This document shows positions 46,375-54,401 of a stretch of 64,000 nucleotides of DNA, piece after piece; position 1 is the stretch's first letter; the number at the start of each line of letters is the position of its first letter. Below the pieces are notes generated by a model. That model saw only the letters and a list, made by a program, of their open reading frames with translations. It had not been told where the DNA came from and made no database searches. The DNA is from Microcoleus sp. FACHB-61 (GTDB lineage Bacteria; Cyanobacteriota; Cyanobacteriia; Cyanobacteriales; Microcoleaceae). Both the position numbers and the translations under genes were made by a program. The stretch spans positions 1-64,000 of the forward strand of contig JACJNY010000054.1 in assembly GCA_014695295.1 (NCBI GenBank), given 5' to 3'.

Positions 46375-47328
46375 CTAAAGCATCGAAACTTCCCCGATTA
46401 CCTCCAAGCGCTTGAAGTCGCTGAGAGTCAGGTAAGTCTCCGAAAGAGTTTCGGCGATCGTCGGAGTAATCCACCCCAACTGCTTGAGCAAGTGAATCGC
46501 CACAGCAAATTGAGCGCGCTTTCCCCCATCCGTCACCTTAATTGCCAAGCCCATGCCTTCGCCAACGCGGCCAATGCACTGCACCCCTTCGGCGCCGGAC
46601 TTGCTCACCAATTCCCCTTGAGTCAAACGCATCAGTTCCGTGTCAAATTTGCCCTCACCGGCAACCATCATTGGGTGATGAGTCATAGCGCGGACAATCC
46701 GCTCCATATCCACATTGTTGCCGGAGGCTAACTGAGCGTACAAAGACGCCATTTGCCCCAACTGCAACAGATAGGTAGGAGCGCCGCAGTCGTCGCGAGC
46801 GCTGATAAACTCTTCGGCAGGCATTGCCAGCAAGTCAGCCACTTTGCCCAAAATAAGCTGCTGGACGGGATGTTTGCGGCGCAAATAAGTTTCCATTGGC
46901 CAGTGCAGTTGCTGGCAGACAGCCAGCATTCCGGCGTGTTTGCCGGAGCAGTTGTATTGCAGGGCGCTCTTTTTGCCTTCGGGAATCGGGCATTGAAGTT
47001 TAGAGGGGTCAATGTCGCAGCGCCACAGGACGTTAAATACCTGGCGCGATTGCTCGATCGTACCTTGATGGGAACTGCAAATAATCGCTAAATCTCGATC
47101 GGTCAATTCGTAGCGTTCTAAAGTGCCAGTCGCCGTCACCGCCAAAGCTTGAAAAGGCTTGAGTGAAGAACGGACAAATGAGGCCGTTTCCGAGTTACCA
47201 GCAACAGACAGAACGCGCCCGCGGTTGTCGCAGACAGCGGCCTGGGCGCGGTGCCTCGATTCCACAATACCTTCGCGCAGCAGTGTGACTTCAAGTTCGG
47301 GAGCTTGGGTTCGTTTTCCCCTTGTCAT
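46375..47328 (-). CDS. type II-family asparaginase (317 aa)
   Basis: It probably hydrolyses L-asparagine to aspartate and ammonia; it belongs to the thermolabile/rhizobial-type asparaginase family (PF06089), not the classic amyloid-type AnsA. Features: LLREGIVESRHRAQAAVCDN, SSLKPFQALAV, IICSSHQG, CSGKHAGMLAVCQQL, ARDDCGAPTYLLQLGQMASL and VSKSGAEGVQCIG. SSLKPFQ and CSGKHAGM are characteristic of this family and contain the catalytic Ser and Lys candidates. No signal peptide. It is the last gene of the minus-strand group yqeK-rsfS-CGLD27-asparaginase, about 180 bp after CGLD27 with a heptamer repeat between. Confidence 0.9.
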   Translation of the reverse strand: MTRGKRTQAPELEVTLLREGIVESRHRAQAAVCDNRGRVLSVAGNSETASFVRSSLKPFQALAVTATGTLERYELTDRDLAIICSSHQGTIEQSRQVFNVLWRCDIDPSKLQCPIPEGKKSALQYNCSGKHAGMLAVCQQLHWPMETYLRRKHPVQQLILGKVADLLAMPAEEFISARDDCGAPTYLLQLGQMASLYAQLASGNNVDMERIVRAMTHHPMMVAGEGKFDTELMRLTQGELVSKSGAEGVQCIGRVGEGMGLAIKVTDGGKRAQFAVAIHLLKQLGWITPTIAETLSETYLTLSDFKRLEVIGEVSML

Positions 47329-47333
47329 ATCAA

Positions 47334-47361
47334 TTTTAGATTTTAGATTTTAGATTTTAGA
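47334..47361. repeat. heptanucleotide repeat ttttaga x4
   Basis: Four copies of ttttaga just upstream of the asparaginase start. STRR class. Confidence 0.85.
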
Positions 47362-47509
47362 TTGGGGCTCGTGGAAGTTTTGAGTGGCAAGCTGCCAGTT
47401 ACGAGTTATAAAGTTAATCTTTCTGCGATCGTTTTTGACTCGTGCACCCCGTGTTTGTTGTTGGCTGTGCGCGGCAATCTCAAAACTCAAAACTCCCTTC
47501 CATTCCCGA

Positions 47510-48019
47510 TTACAAACAACTCCAAGTTAGTCCCCCGGCAACCAGCAATACTGTCAAACCATAAAATGTCTGCCGCAGACGCCTGAGAATTGGTTCTAGT
47601 TGGTAGTTGACAATCAACTGGTCTTGAAGCAAAACTTCGGGAGTTTTAGGCCAAGATTGACAATCGTACCAGCCAGACTCTTCGTAGACGACCGTGGGAT
47701 TTGAAAGGCGCGATCGCACGTAGAACCAACCCAAGTAGAGTCGCAGCAAAGCTAATCCTAGAATAAAACCGGCACCTGCGGCACCGCTGAGGACAAACTG
47801 AGCTGGATACTTGACAGGAGCAAAGCTAGAAGCAGCTATCGGCCCAGATACCAAGCAACTCCAACCCCACAGCCAAGCTAGTTTTGCCAGGTATCCGGGC
47901 CAATTGAGTGTTACCCAGCTAAAAAACCAGGATTCTTTAAGCTCTTGGTATTCATTGATCGGTCGCTGTTCTTGCGGAACCGGACAAATAGAAACAGAAG
48001 CGTCTTTCACATTAGCCAT
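47510..48019 (-). CDS. CGLD27 (DUF1230) family membrane protein (169 aa)
   Basis: CGLD27 is conserved in cyanobacteria, green algae, plants and diatoms; it is linked to iron or photosynthetic homeostasis but the mechanism is unknown. The sequence shows CPVPQEQRPINEYQELKESW, FSWVTLNWPGYLAKLAWLWG, two or three membrane spans including AAGAGFILGLALLRLYLGWF, then VVYEESGWYDCQSWPKTPEV and LLQDQLIVNYQLEPILRRLR, a set typical of the family. The ATG at 48017-48019 lies 2 bp after the rsfS stop, so the genes are translationally coupled. Confidence 0.9.
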   Translation of the reverse strand: MANVKDASVSICPVPQEQRPINEYQELKESWFFSWVTLNWPGYLAKLAWLWGWSCLVSGPIAASSFAPVKYPAQFVLSGAAGAGFILGLALLRLYLGWFYVRSRLSNPTVVYEESGWYDCQSWPKTPEVLLQDQLIVNYQLEPILRRLRQTFYGLTVLLVAGGLTWSCL

Positions 48020-48021
48020 CC

Positions 48022-48441
48022 TCACGGCGCGGGGGAAAAGTCAATGCGTTCGGCGTGTCCCCAGAACGCTTCTAAATTGTAGAACTCCCGCTCTTGAGGC
48101 TTCAAAATGTGAATGATCGCGTCGCCGTAGTCCATGACGACCCAACTAGCGTCTGATAGCCCTTGTGTACGAAGTGGCAAGCGTTGCCACTCTTCTTCCA
48201 CTTGGTCTGCTATCGCTTGGGAGATGGCTCGTACCTGGACGTTGGAAAATCCGGTGACGATCGCAAAGTAGTCTGCCAAAAAGCATACTTCTGACACCCG
48301 GAGCAATACAATATCTACTGCTTTGCGGTCATCGGCTGCTTGGGCAACGGTCATGATCAGGCCGCGGGCTTCGTCTTGGGATGTGCCGTCCGTTGCTGTA
48401 GATTGGGCCCTGGAGTATTGGAGTTGGGTTAGATCTGACAT
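48022..48441 (-). CDS. rsfS: ribosome silencing factor RsfS
   Basis: RsfS binds ribosomal protein uL14 and blocks subunit joining under poor growth. The 139-aa product shows the RsfS core: KAVDIVLLRVSEVCFLADYF, AIVTGFSNVQVRAISQAIAD, GLSDASWVVMDYGDAIIHIL, EREFYNLEAFWGHAERIDF. DYF, the WVVMDYGD and FYNLEAFWG blocks are family signatures. The first 35 residues are variable. It follows yqeK with about 140 bp between; the yqeK-rsfS order is widespread in bacteria. It overlaps nothing but is only 2 bp from CGLD27. Confidence 0.95.
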   Translation of the reverse strand: MSDLTQLQYSRAQSTATDGTSQDEARGLIMTVAQAADDRKAVDIVLLRVSEVCFLADYFAIVTGFSNVQVRAISQAIADQVEEEWQRLPLRTQGLSDASWVVMDYGDAIIHILKPQEREFYNLEAFWGHAERIDFSPAP

Positions 48442-48579
48442 TAAGTGTTTAATTTCCTAATTGATACGGGTTCGGGAGAATGGGTGCGCTTTCGCGATCG
48501 ATTGTTGGCAGTTTGAGGCTGGAAATAGGAATTAGCTTGAAGCCAAAAGTAAGGACAGAATTTCTGGTAAATTTTACTT

Positions 48580-49212
48580 TTAACTTGTAATTTGTTCGAT
48601 CGACTTCTCCGTCGAATTTCCTGTTTCCTGCGATCGAGCCATTTGCAGCGCCCAATTGCGCGTAAGTACGGTGCGGGGGTGGATGTAGCAGCGAGTTTCT
48701 AGCAAATATTTAAGAGAATAATCGCTAGTTTGCCACACGGCTGCATAAAGATTTTGCAAGCTTGCCTCGCGCAGTGCTTCTAGTTCGGCTGTGTTGCCGC
48801 GGCTCGGCTCTATAGTGTCTGCTATGAATACGGTACAACTGAGCTGGCTCATGTTTGGTCTGCCGAGGGTGTGATTGGCGATTGCGTCCAAAATTTCTCG
48901 ATCGACCACCCCGAATTCATCTCTGGCGACAATTGCGCTCGCGTCTGCGTGCAGCAAATGCGGGTTTGCTTCCAATACTGAGTCTAACTCTAAACCTTCC
49001 GCCCTTGCCATTTGCAGCAGCAGTTGAGGTTTGAAGTATTTTGCCAAATCGTGCAACAAACCGGCCGATCGGGCTTTTGCTTCGTCGAGGCCGTAATGGC
49101 GAGCCAAGTCACCTGCTACCTGTTCGACTCCGAGGATGTGTTTGATGCGAGCAGCAGGAACGCGCTCAGAGAGCCAAGCTAGGACGCTTTCGCGCGCGGG
49201 TGTAAGTGTCAA
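48580..49212 (-). CDS. yqeK: YqeK-type HD-domain Ap4A hydrolase (symmetrical)
   Basis: YqeK enzymes split diadenosine tetraphosphate into two ADP. HD motifs: KHILGVEQVAGDLARHYGLD with the first His-like part, AGLLHDLAKYFKP (HD pair), HLLHADASAIVARDEFGVVD, then IANHTLGRPNMSQLSCTVFI and ADTIEPSRG, matching the family. The start is a TTG at 49210-49212 with ggag 7 bases upstream; no ATG fits the conserved start. The C-terminal tail reaches VLTRNWALQMARSQETGNS. It opens the group yqeK-rsfS-CGLD27-asparaginase. Confidence 0.92.
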   Translation of the reverse strand: MTLTPARESVLAWLSERVPAARIKHILGVEQVAGDLARHYGLDEAKARSAGLLHDLAKYFKPQLLLQMARAEGLELDSVLEANPHLLHADASAIVARDEFGVVDREILDAIANHTLGRPNMSQLSCTVFIADTIEPSRGNTAELEALREASLQNLYAAVWQTSDYSLKYLLETRCYIHPRTVLTRNWALQMARSQETGNSTEKSIEQITS

Positions 49213-49377
49213 ATATTAACTCCGAAATTGTGTGATATCTAGTATTTTAGCGTTTTGTTTCGATGGACGGCGGTGTCGGGTAACGGCGGTGTCATCATAT
49301 CTGGGATGAGGAGATACGTTATCTTTTCTGGTAAATGCTTAAATATTCACAACAGTCCCTACCCGAACAATTAGTTT

Positions 49378-49745
49378 AATGGACTTACTATTTTTTTAGT
49401 TATCTCATTTTTTCTACTTTTAGTCAGTGCGATCAAAGGTTATTTTATAGTTGCTCCACTTCTGACTTGATGGTAATTTTGATGACCATTTTGTTGAAAA
49501 GGGGATTTCCGCTAAAAAGCTTAATCGAAATGGCTGTTATTGGCAGTCAAATATCTTTATCAGTTATCGTTATTTTACTTTTAATCGGGGCTGTCATGGC
49601 TGTCTGGATGGCTGCGAGGACAGTTCCAGTTCTGGTATATTGGGGAATCAAATCGATCGACCCTCAGTATTTCATTTTTTGGGTTTTTATCTTAACGAGC
49701 GTTATTTCTCTACTGCTCGGAACATCTTTTGGCACTGTAAGCACG
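49378..49745 (+). pseudogene. NhaC-type Na+/H+ antiporter N-terminal relic
   Basis: One frame gives GLTIFLVISFFLLLVSAIKG and YFIVAPLL; after a frameshift near 49466 the next gives KRGFPLKSLIEMAV, VIVILLLIGAVMAVWMAART, VPVLVYWGIKSIDPQYFIFW and SVISLLLGTSFGTVST. This is the first third of an NhaC-type antiporter. It then ends at a break just before the convergent GT4 gene (stop at 49766). No start codon opens it. The truncated, frameshifted piece cannot make a working antiporter. Confidence 0.7.
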
Positions 49746-49765
49746 CGCGGTTTCAAGCGCTTATC

Positions 49766-51034
49766 TTATTTTGGCAGCGGTGCCAAGATTTTCTCACCAT
49801 GACTCGCTGCAACCGCCGCAAATAAAGCTTCATAATGATTCAAAGCTTCCTCAAATCCATAATTCTCAACAGCATAATTTCTGCCTTGCTCGCCCAAGCC
49901 ATCCACCTTAGCAGGGTGCAAGTACAAATCCTCAACAGCATCAGCCAAAGCCTGCGGATCTTCCGGCGCTACCACCACCCCACCACCGCTTTGCTGCACT
50001 GCTTTCTGGGCGGTACCGGTTTCGGGAACCGAAGCCAAAATTGCCCGGCCGCTGGCGAGAATTACTTGAATTTTTGAAGGCATATTGAAGTTAGTAACGC
50101 GGCGCTTTTGTACGACTAAACTAACATCAGCAGCAGCTAACAATTCGGGCAATTTTTCTCGCGGTTCAAATGGTAGCAGCATTACATTATTAGCTTTGTA
50201 AGTTTCGCAATCTTGTTGCAAGCGGGCCAAGGCTGTTGATTCCCCCACAATTACAAAAGCGATTTCGGTTATGTGTTTCAAACGAGCCGCTGCTTGGACA
50301 ACTGTTTGCAAGCCTTGAGTGAGGGCAATATTGCCAGCATAGAGAACGACAAATTTGCCCTTGAGTTTGTGAGTTTCTCGAAATGAGTTATTTTCCTTGG
50401 GTAAGGGGCGAATGAAATTAACATCCACCCAATTGGGAACGCAAACTATTTTTTCCGGTGGTACTCCCTGAGAGTGCAATTTTTTGACAAAACCGCTGTC
50501 GATGACGCTGACTTGGCTGGCTGTGCTGTAGGCTAATTTTTCCAAAGCGTCAGCAATGCGAACTAGCAGTCCGTTTTTTTTGACCAAGCCGACGCGCACG
50601 GCTGCTTCTGAGACGATATCCTGAACGTTGAGGACGATCGGGCAAGCGCGAATCCAGCCGTAAAAGGCGACTGGGACGCAAATCGGTAAAGGGGGCATTG
50701 TCGAGAAAATCACGTCGGGACGCCAGCCTCTAAAGGCTTGGACGGCGCTGGAGACGACAAAACTGCCGTCTAGCACAAGTCGGTCTAGGAGGCTGGGGTG
50801 AGGCCCGTTAACGCGCAGATAGCTGCGCTGAATTGTGACGCCGTTGTGTTCTTCGGTGAGGTAAAATTTGCCCTCATATTGCGGATAAATCCGGCGCTGG
50901 GGATAGTTGGGCATTCCTGTGACGACTCGGACTTGGTGGCCCCGCTTGACTAGACCTTGCGCTAGTTCTGTCATCAGGGGGGCAATGCCGATCGGCTCTG
51001 GATAGTAGTTATAGGAATAAATTAGAATACGCAT
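49766..51034 (-). CDS. glycosyltransferase family 4, WcaI/WbuB-like (422 aa)
   Basis: GT-B enzyme likely building an exported polysaccharide. The N-terminal MRILIYSYNYYPEPIGIAPL with the PEPxGxAP motif and KRGHQVRVVTGMPNYPQRRI are characteristic of the WbuB/WcaI group; the C-terminal half has VVLYAGNIALTQGLQTVVQA, MPSKIQVILASGRAILASVP and GGVVVAPEDPQALADAV. The ATG at 51032-51034 is chosen because upstream residues in frame are random and overlap the neighbouring gene in another frame. It lies downstream of an RsbW-like kinase and a STAS-sugar transferase on the same strand, so it probably serves the same polysaccharide pathway. Confidence 0.9.
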   Translation of the reverse strand: MRILIYSYNYYPEPIGIAPLMTELAQGLVKRGHQVRVVTGMPNYPQRRIYPQYEGKFYLTEEHNGVTIQRSYLRVNGPHPSLLDRLVLDGSFVVSSAVQAFRGWRPDVIFSTMPPLPICVPVAFYGWIRACPIVLNVQDIVSEAAVRVGLVKKNGLLVRIADALEKLAYSTASQVSVIDSGFVKKLHSQGVPPEKIVCVPNWVDVNFIRPLPKENNSFRETHKLKGKFVVLYAGNIALTQGLQTVVQAAARLKHITEIAFVIVGESTALARLQQDCETYKANNVMLLPFEPREKLPELLAAADVSLVVQKRRVTNFNMPSKIQVILASGRAILASVPETGTAQKAVQQSGGGVVVAPEDPQALADAVEDLYLHPAKVDGLGEQGRNYAVENYGFEEALNHYEALFAAVAASHGEKILAPLPK

Positions 51035-51198
51035 AATATTTAGTTTGAAGCAAATTCTCCTGCAGCCGCGTGCCTCGATCGTGCACCCGGTGAATGGCAG
51101 AGGATGTGGTTGGGTTCCCGGTAGCACAACAGGGGACGACGTTGGGACCTTCCACTCCTTGCGAAAGAAGCCGCCCTGACCGGGCGGGTATCGCGCCC

Positions 51199-51636
51199 TC
51201 AGGCAATGTTTTTGCGCATTACCAGGCAGTTGCGGCGATCGTCGGTACGGATATACCGAAGCTCGTCTGTGAGCTTGTACATGAACACCAGTCCCCTTTC
51301 TCCTTCTCTGTCCAACGGATCGCGCTGCTCTTGCATGATCGAGTGCAGCTTTGCTTCTAAGTTGAAGGGTTGACCCCTGTCCCAAATCCTAATTTCTAAG
51401 TAATCGCCAAACACTTTTACCTCAATGTCTATGGGCGTCGCCGGGGGCAAGTTCTGGTGAGCGTGGCGGACAGCGTTTGTAAAGCCTTCGTTGATTATCA
51501 GCCGGCACTGCCACCAGAAATCCGCTGGTATCATGGGCAAAACGATATTCTCCAACCATTCCAAAATGGATGTTAAAGCATTCAGGTCTGTTTCAACCTG
51601 CAGGTGCCACTCGGCCTTTGGTTGCTTGTCTTTCAT
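51199..51636 (-). CDS. RsbW-like anti-sigma / serine-protein kinase (145 aa)
   Basis: A GHKL ATPase of the anti-sigma-factor kinase family. Motifs: LIINEGFTNAVRHAHQNLPP (N box with NEGFTNAVRHAH), VFGDYLEIRIWDRGQPFNLE (G1 WDRG), and EGERGLVFMYKLTDELRYIR (GxGL-type lid). Such proteins bind ATP, phosphorylate the Ser of a STAS-domain antagonist and sequester a partner. The ATG at 51634-51636 has ggggaagaaag upstream. About 165 bp upstream of the GT4 gene and about 550 bp downstream of a STAS-sugar transferase gene on the same strand, an unusual pairing. Confidence 0.88.
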   Translation of the reverse strand: MKDKQPKAEWHLQVETDLNALTSILEWLENIVLPMIPADFWWQCRLIINEGFTNAVRHAHQNLPPATPIDIEVKVFGDYLEIRIWDRGQPFNLEAKLHSIMQEQRDPLDREGERGLVFMYKLTDELRYIRTDDRRNCLVMRKNIA

Positions 51637-52187
51637 CTTTCTTCCCCCTGGTCGGCCCCCACCACCGCTGTACTCAGCGGCGGAGGGAGAGAAAAAGGAG
51701 GGCAAGGTCTTGGCAACATATTAGTTAAGTCAAGCTTGAGTTGAAGAAGCCCGTTTTGCCTCAAGGTGAGCATTCCTTTCGCACCATTTACTCGCACAGC
51801 AAATGAGAGACTTCCGATACTGTAACCCGCCTCGGTAGGGCGTTTAAATAGGGAAAATTCCCGAGTCAGCTTGCGAGGAAGTGATTTAAGCTTCGACCGT
51901 GTTAGCAGTCGGTACTTTTCTAAACACAGGTGAGTTCTTCTCGTCATCGAAAATCCTGCTGGGATCGTTCGAGTACGATCTCGAAGTCGCAAATTGCTAA
52001 TTATTAATGCTCTGATTGCAGAGCTGGCAACTAGCTGCGCATTTTCTGGGCGTGTGAATTTTAACACTTAATGCAAACGTAGGTATCGCTACCGATCGTC
52101 TGCTTGACTAAGTATCTAGTTCGAGTTCCCGCCGCCCCCGGGCAACAGCACCCACCTGAAAGTTCAGCGGTGGGTTGTTGAGGGCTC
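51637..52187. other. spacer between the STAS-sugar transferase and the RsbW-like gene
   Basis: About 550 bp. A 144-codon frame crosses it but has no family features and overlaps the RsbW-like start in another frame. A complementary pair around 52150-52170 (accgctg..., gcggtgg) is weak. No gene is supported. Confidence 0.4.
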
Positions 52188-53186
52188 CTACACAGCGCCG
52201 CTATTTTTGTTAAACAGGACTGTTACAGTTTTAACAATTAGTTTGAGGTCATACACCAGGCTCCAGTCTTGTTGGTATTTTAAGTCTAAACGGATGACAT
52301 CTTCAAAATCGCGGACTTGAGAGCGACCGTTGACTTGCCATTCCCCCGTCATCCCGGGTTTGACATCCAAACGCTGCCACTGAGGGACTTCGTAGCGCTC
52401 AACTTCGTCGGGCGTAGGCGGTCTAGTGCCGACTAGACTCATTTCGCCTTTGAGCACGTTCCAAAACTGCGGCAGTTCGTCGAGACTGGTTTTGCGCAAG
52501 ATGCGCCCGACTTTGGTAATCCGGGGGTCGTTGTCATTTTTGAAAAATGCGCCAGAAGCTTGGTTTTTGATTTGCGCTTTCATGGATTCGGCGTTGGTAC
52601 ACATCGATCGAAATTTCCAAATCCGAAATTGTCTGCCCATCCAGCCACAGCGGGTTTGACCGAAAAATATCGGGCCTGGATCGTTGATAGTGATTGCCGC
52701 AGCTATGGGTACGAACAAAATTCCTGTAATCATCAAACCGACTATTGCCCCAACTATATCTATCAGCCGCTTCACCCACGATTGCACTGAGGGGTGGGTC
52801 ATCGGTAGCTGATTGTCCGAGGGTTTGGTCTCTGTGGGAGTTGAGGTTGCAGAGGGCTGCTCGATCGTCAGCACTTGATCTAGGCTGGTGAGAGCAAATA
52901 CTGCCATCACCTGCGGCTTGAGGCTTCGGAGCACCAAGTCGCTGCCGCGCTGTTTGGCAAATTTCAGATTGCTGACTAAAGCACCGATCCCGCTACTGTC
53001 GATGAATGTGGTCTGACTGAAGTCTAGGATGATTTTGCTGGGAGCGGTGCTTTCAGAGAAAAGTTGTTGGCAGGTTGTCTTGAAGTTTACCGCTTCAAGT
53101 ACGCTCAAGCGCACGGGTATGTGAACTGAGGGAGTCTCGTCCAAGTACGTAACCCGAAAATCTGCCTCTGGGGTTTGGCTGACCAT
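52188..53186 (-). CDS. STAS domain fused to a polyprenyl-phosphate sugar transferase (332 aa)
   Basis: Residues 1-110 form a STAS (anti-sigma antagonist) domain with VHIPVRLSVLEAVNFKT and the switch segment FIDSSGIGALVSNLKFAKQR, whose Ser is the predicted phosphorylation site. After a linker, residues 140-332 are a bacterial sugar transferase that starts exopolysaccharide chains on a lipid carrier: WVKRLIDIVGAIVGLMITGI (membrane helix), PIFFGQTRCGWMGRQFRIWK, KFRSMCTNAE, LRKTSLDELPQFWNVLKGEM, SLVGTRPPTPDEVERYE, and PGMTGEWQVNGRSQVRDFED. agga precedes the ATG. Together with the RsbW-like kinase it may be switched by phosphorylation. The fusion implies direct control of chain initiation; the mechanism is inference. 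Confidence 0.92.
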   Translation of the reverse strand: MVSQTPEADFRVTYLDETPSVHIPVRLSVLEAVNFKTTCQQLFSESTAPSKIILDFSQTTFIDSSGIGALVSNLKFAKQRGSDLVLRSLKPQVMAVFALTSLDQVLTIEQPSATSTPTETKPSDNQLPMTHPSVQSWVKRLIDIVGAIVGLMITGILFVPIAAAITINDPGPIFFGQTRCGWMGRQFRIWKFRSMCTNAESMKAQIKNQASGAFFKNDNDPRITKVGRILRKTSLDELPQFWNVLKGEMSLVGTRPPTPDEVERYEVPQWQRLDVKPGMTGEWQVNGRSQVRDFEDVIRLDLKYQQDWSLVYDLKLIVKTVTVLFNKNSGAV

Positions 53187-53525
53187 GAAGTCCTGGTTTC
53201 AAATTTCAAGCTGATGTCTTTAGCCTATTCTGTCCTAGCAGCTCCACCTTACGCTAGCTTTATACAAACTTTACACAAATGTCTTAAAACTAGCCCGCCG
53301 AGAGTGATATCCAAGGGAAAAATAGACTTGAGTCTACCAGTCCCTGTTTTGGCCCCAAGATTTTTGAACGCAGTCGCTGCCAAACTTTGACATCGGAATC
53401 AAGATTTTTGTGGATTCAGGCCGATTAATCTTGTCGTTAATAATTTTTTTGCCTGTCTTGCACCGGATAGCCACCGCAGTTAACAGTTAACAGCTAACAC
53501 AAAAGTCAACAGTTAACCGTTAACT
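53187..53525. other. intergenic region with cagttaac repeats
   Basis: About 340 bp before the STAS-sugar transferase gene, likely containing its promoter. Multiple cagttaac/gttaac words lie at 53475-53525. No gene. Confidence 0.45.
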
Positions 53526-53553
53526 GGAAAACCCCCGTAACAAGTGTCGGGGG
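53526..53553 (-). terminator. terminator of the DUF3318 gene
   Basis: On the minus strand cccccg (53548-53553) pairs with cggggg (53532-53537), followed by ttttcc. It lies 7 bp past the stop. Confidence 0.65.
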
Positions 53554-53559
53554 ATGAGG

Positions 53560-54228
53560 TTAAGAATTGTAGACGTTTTCTGACTGGGAAGTTTCGCGGG
53601 TGATGGGTTTGACTTTGGCTTTGGCTTTCGCTGCGTTGCGTTTGAGGGCCTGGAGACGAGCTTCGTATTTAGCCCGCTGCTGTTTTTTGGAGGTTTGCTC
53701 GATTAAGGTTTTTAAGGCGCTGCCGAGGCTTTTGTAGGCGTTTGGGAGAGTGTAGCCGAAGCGGGTGGCTAGGGTGAGGGCTTTTTCGTCGGCGTCTACT
53801 GCTTCTTTTAAACTTTTTTCTCCGTTGTTTTTTTGGTAAAGTCTCCAGCCGGAGACGCCGCACAGGGATAGGGCCAGTAACAGCAGCAAGCCGTCTTGCA
53901 CCCAAAGTTCGCCGACGGCGCCGCCTAAACCAATGGCGAGGGCTGCCATTTCCCAACCGTCTCTGGGGATGGTGTCGTTTTGGATTCTGGCGACTTCGTG
54001 CCAAAATAGGAGGTTGCGCTGATCCATTGCTAGCTGTTCCCAGCGGATCAGGTCTATTTGGATTTCTACCTGGTCTTTGCCTATTTCTTCGCTGCGGATC
54101 AGGGTAGGATTAACTTCTATTGTTTTTTCTACTGTTACCCAACTTTGGAGTTCTGGGGGCAGTATGTTTTTCAAGCGCCGGATCTCACTCATCTCGGCTC
54201 TTGCTGTAGAGGTTGCATAGGATGTCAT
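53560..54228 (-). CDS. DUF3318 membrane protein (222 aa)
   Basis: This is a cyanobacterium-specific family of unknown role. Visible features: EMSEIRRLKNILPPELQSWV and VEKTIEVNPTLIRSEEIGKD, then LLFWHEVARIQNDTIPRDGW (HEVARI, a metalloprotease-like HE..H pattern is not complete), two hydrophobic spans (MAALAIGLGGAVGELWVQDG; LLLLLALSLCGVSGWRLYQK), and a very basic lysine-rich C-terminus (KKQQRAKYEARLQALKRNAA). ggagct lies before the ATG. Monocistronic, with terminator at 53526-53553. Confidence 0.82.
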   Translation of the reverse strand: MTSYATSTARAEMSEIRRLKNILPPELQSWVTVEKTIEVNPTLIRSEEIGKDQVEIQIDLIRWEQLAMDQRNLLFWHEVARIQNDTIPRDGWEMAALAIGLGGAVGELWVQDGLLLLLALSLCGVSGWRLYQKNNGEKSLKEAVDADEKALTLATRFGYTLPNAYKSLGSALKTLIEQTSKKQQRAKYEARLQALKRNAAKAKAKVKPITRETSQSENVYNS

Positions 54229-54401
54229 AGCTCCGGCCTATTGATTTTCCAAAGGTTAATATGTGTCTATTTCTGGAGTATAGCAAACCTTGAATCCAAA
54301 TATAGTCGAGCAACGGGGGTCGATCGACCAATACTTGCAATTTTAGTTGATTTTAGTCTCTGGGGGCGATCGCAACTGCCGACTCGATCCTTGACTTTCG
54401 A

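Noticed and set aside
51035..51385. N-terminal extension of the GT4 gene
   Set aside because: The extension overlaps the RsbW-like gene in another frame and looks random; the family begins at MRILIYSYNYYPEP.
51633..52067. 144-codon frame between the RsbW-like and STAS genes
   Set aside because: No motif, overlaps the RsbW-like start in another frame, no ribosome-binding site.
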